Of a stretch of DNA of 6,480 nt, positions 6,056-6,480 are shown piece by piece (within the stretch, counting starts at the first letter, position 1; each line of letters opens with the position of its first letter). This stretch comes from Clostridiaceae bacterium. Lineage in GTDB: Bacteria > Bacillota > Clostridia > Saccharofermentanales > DTU023. The stretch covers positions 1-6,480 of the forward strand of contig JAAZJV010000257.1 in the NCBI GenBank assembly GCA_012800135.1, given 5' to 3'. The translations under genes were made by a program, and so were the position numbers. The notes under the pieces were generated by a model. It was given only the letters and a program-made list of their open reading frames with translations, had not been told where the DNA came from and did not search any database.

Positions 6056-6480
6056 ATGGGCAAAAAAGAGATATATGATTTCCTTGACTCAAAAGGAATT
6101 GCTTACGAAATTACTGAGCATAAAGCCGTTTACAACATGGAAGAATGGGCTGAAATTGATCTGCCTTACCCTGAAGACAACGCAAAGAATCTTTTCGTTC
6201 GTGACAAGAAAAAGAGAAATTTTTATTTGATCACCGTACGAGGAGACAAACGTGTTGACTTGAAAGCATTCAGGCAAGCACACGGAACGAAAGCGCTTAG
6301 CTTCGCATCGAGTGATGATTTGCTTGCCATTATGAAGCTGGAGCCCGGTTCGGTCACGCCCTTAGGGCTGCTGAACGACGATGAAATACGCGTAGAATTT
6401 TACTTAGATAAAAGCTTTCTTGAAGGAAATGCAAGGATCGGGTGTCATCCAAACGACAACACAGCAACCGTTTGGCTGAA
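6056..6480 (+). CDS. Prolyl-tRNA editing protein, YbaK/ProX family (ProXp-ala/PrdX-like), 3' end outside the window
   Basis: The first 141 codons are present and the frame is still open at the window edge. Family members run to about 160-170 residues, so little is missing. The N-terminus MGKKEIYDFLDSKGIAYE (1-18) is the usual opening helix. DNAKNLFVRDKKKRNFYLIT (41-60) carries K44, which matches the catalytic lysine of ProXp-ala proteins. Later come TPLGLLND (101-108) and GCHPNDNTATVWL (129-141), both hallmarks of the family. These free-standing cytoplasmic proteins hydrolyse tRNA-Pro wrongly charged with alanine, in place of an editing domain built into prolyl-tRNA synthetase. The start at 6056 has a good ribosome binding site. 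The gene is divergent from maf and seems to have its own promoter. Family assignment is firm; exact substrate (Ala, or another amino acid) is inferred from the family. Confidence 0.88.
   Translation, partial: MGKKEIYDFLDSKGIAYEITEHKAVYNMEEWAEIDLPYPEDNAKNLFVRDKKKRNFYLITVRGDKRVDLKAFRQAHGTKALSFASSDDLLAIMKLEPGSVTPLGLLNDDEIRVEFYLDKSFLEGNARIGCHPNDNTATVWL

Noticed and set aside
6089..6283. Minus-strand open frame inside the tRNA-editing gene
   Set aside because: It is antisense to the conserved K44 motif region of a clear family member.

Overview
The window looks like chromosomal DNA from a Gram-positive-type bacterium, most likely a clostridial Firmicute or a relative. The reasons are strong AGGAGG-like ribosome binding sites, a short YidC without the large periplasmic domain of Proteobacteria, teichoic-acid-type enzymes (CDP-glycerol phosphotransferase and an LTA-synthase-like phosphotransferase), and a free-standing PrdX/ProXp-type tRNA-editing protein. 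The sequence does not fix the genus, and Coriobacteriia-like Actinobacteria cannot be excluded. Base composition is balanced in the genes and clearly AT-richer in the last intergenic region.

Layout: (1) 1-202 is a leader with an 8-bp inverted repeat, a weak promoter candidate and a good ribosome binding site. (2) 203-2860 (+) is an unusual 885-residue fusion. A full YidC/Oxa1 insertase-like membrane domain is joined by a basic linker to a TagB/TagF-type CDP-glycerol glycerophosphotransferase domain, followed by a low-complexity tail of about 200 residues. (3) 2857-4827 (+) overlaps it by 4 bases (ATGA). It encodes a polytopic membrane protein with an outward-facing sulfatase/alkaline-phosphatase-superfamily domain of the LTA synthase/phosphoethanolamine transferase kind. 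(4) 4828-5117 is a spacer between convergent genes with no convincing terminator. (5) 5118-5708 (-) is Maf, a nucleotide pyrophosphatase. (6) 5709-6055 is a divergent intergenic region containing a perfect 22-bp tandem duplication. (7) 6056-6480 (+) is the first 141 codons of a prolyl-tRNA editing protein, cut by the window end.

The first two genes form the most interesting unit. The cytoplasmic half could transfer glycerol-phosphate (or a related polyol phosphate) from a CDP-activated donor to a membrane acceptor, and the extracytoplasmic half of its partner could transfer or remodel the phosphoglycol group outside. The fused YidC domain could anchor the transferase or help insert a partner membrane protein. 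That joint role is inference. The domain assignments rest on motifs that are plainly visible. maf and the tRNA-editing gene are ordinary housekeeping or quality-control genes with no visible link to the first pair.
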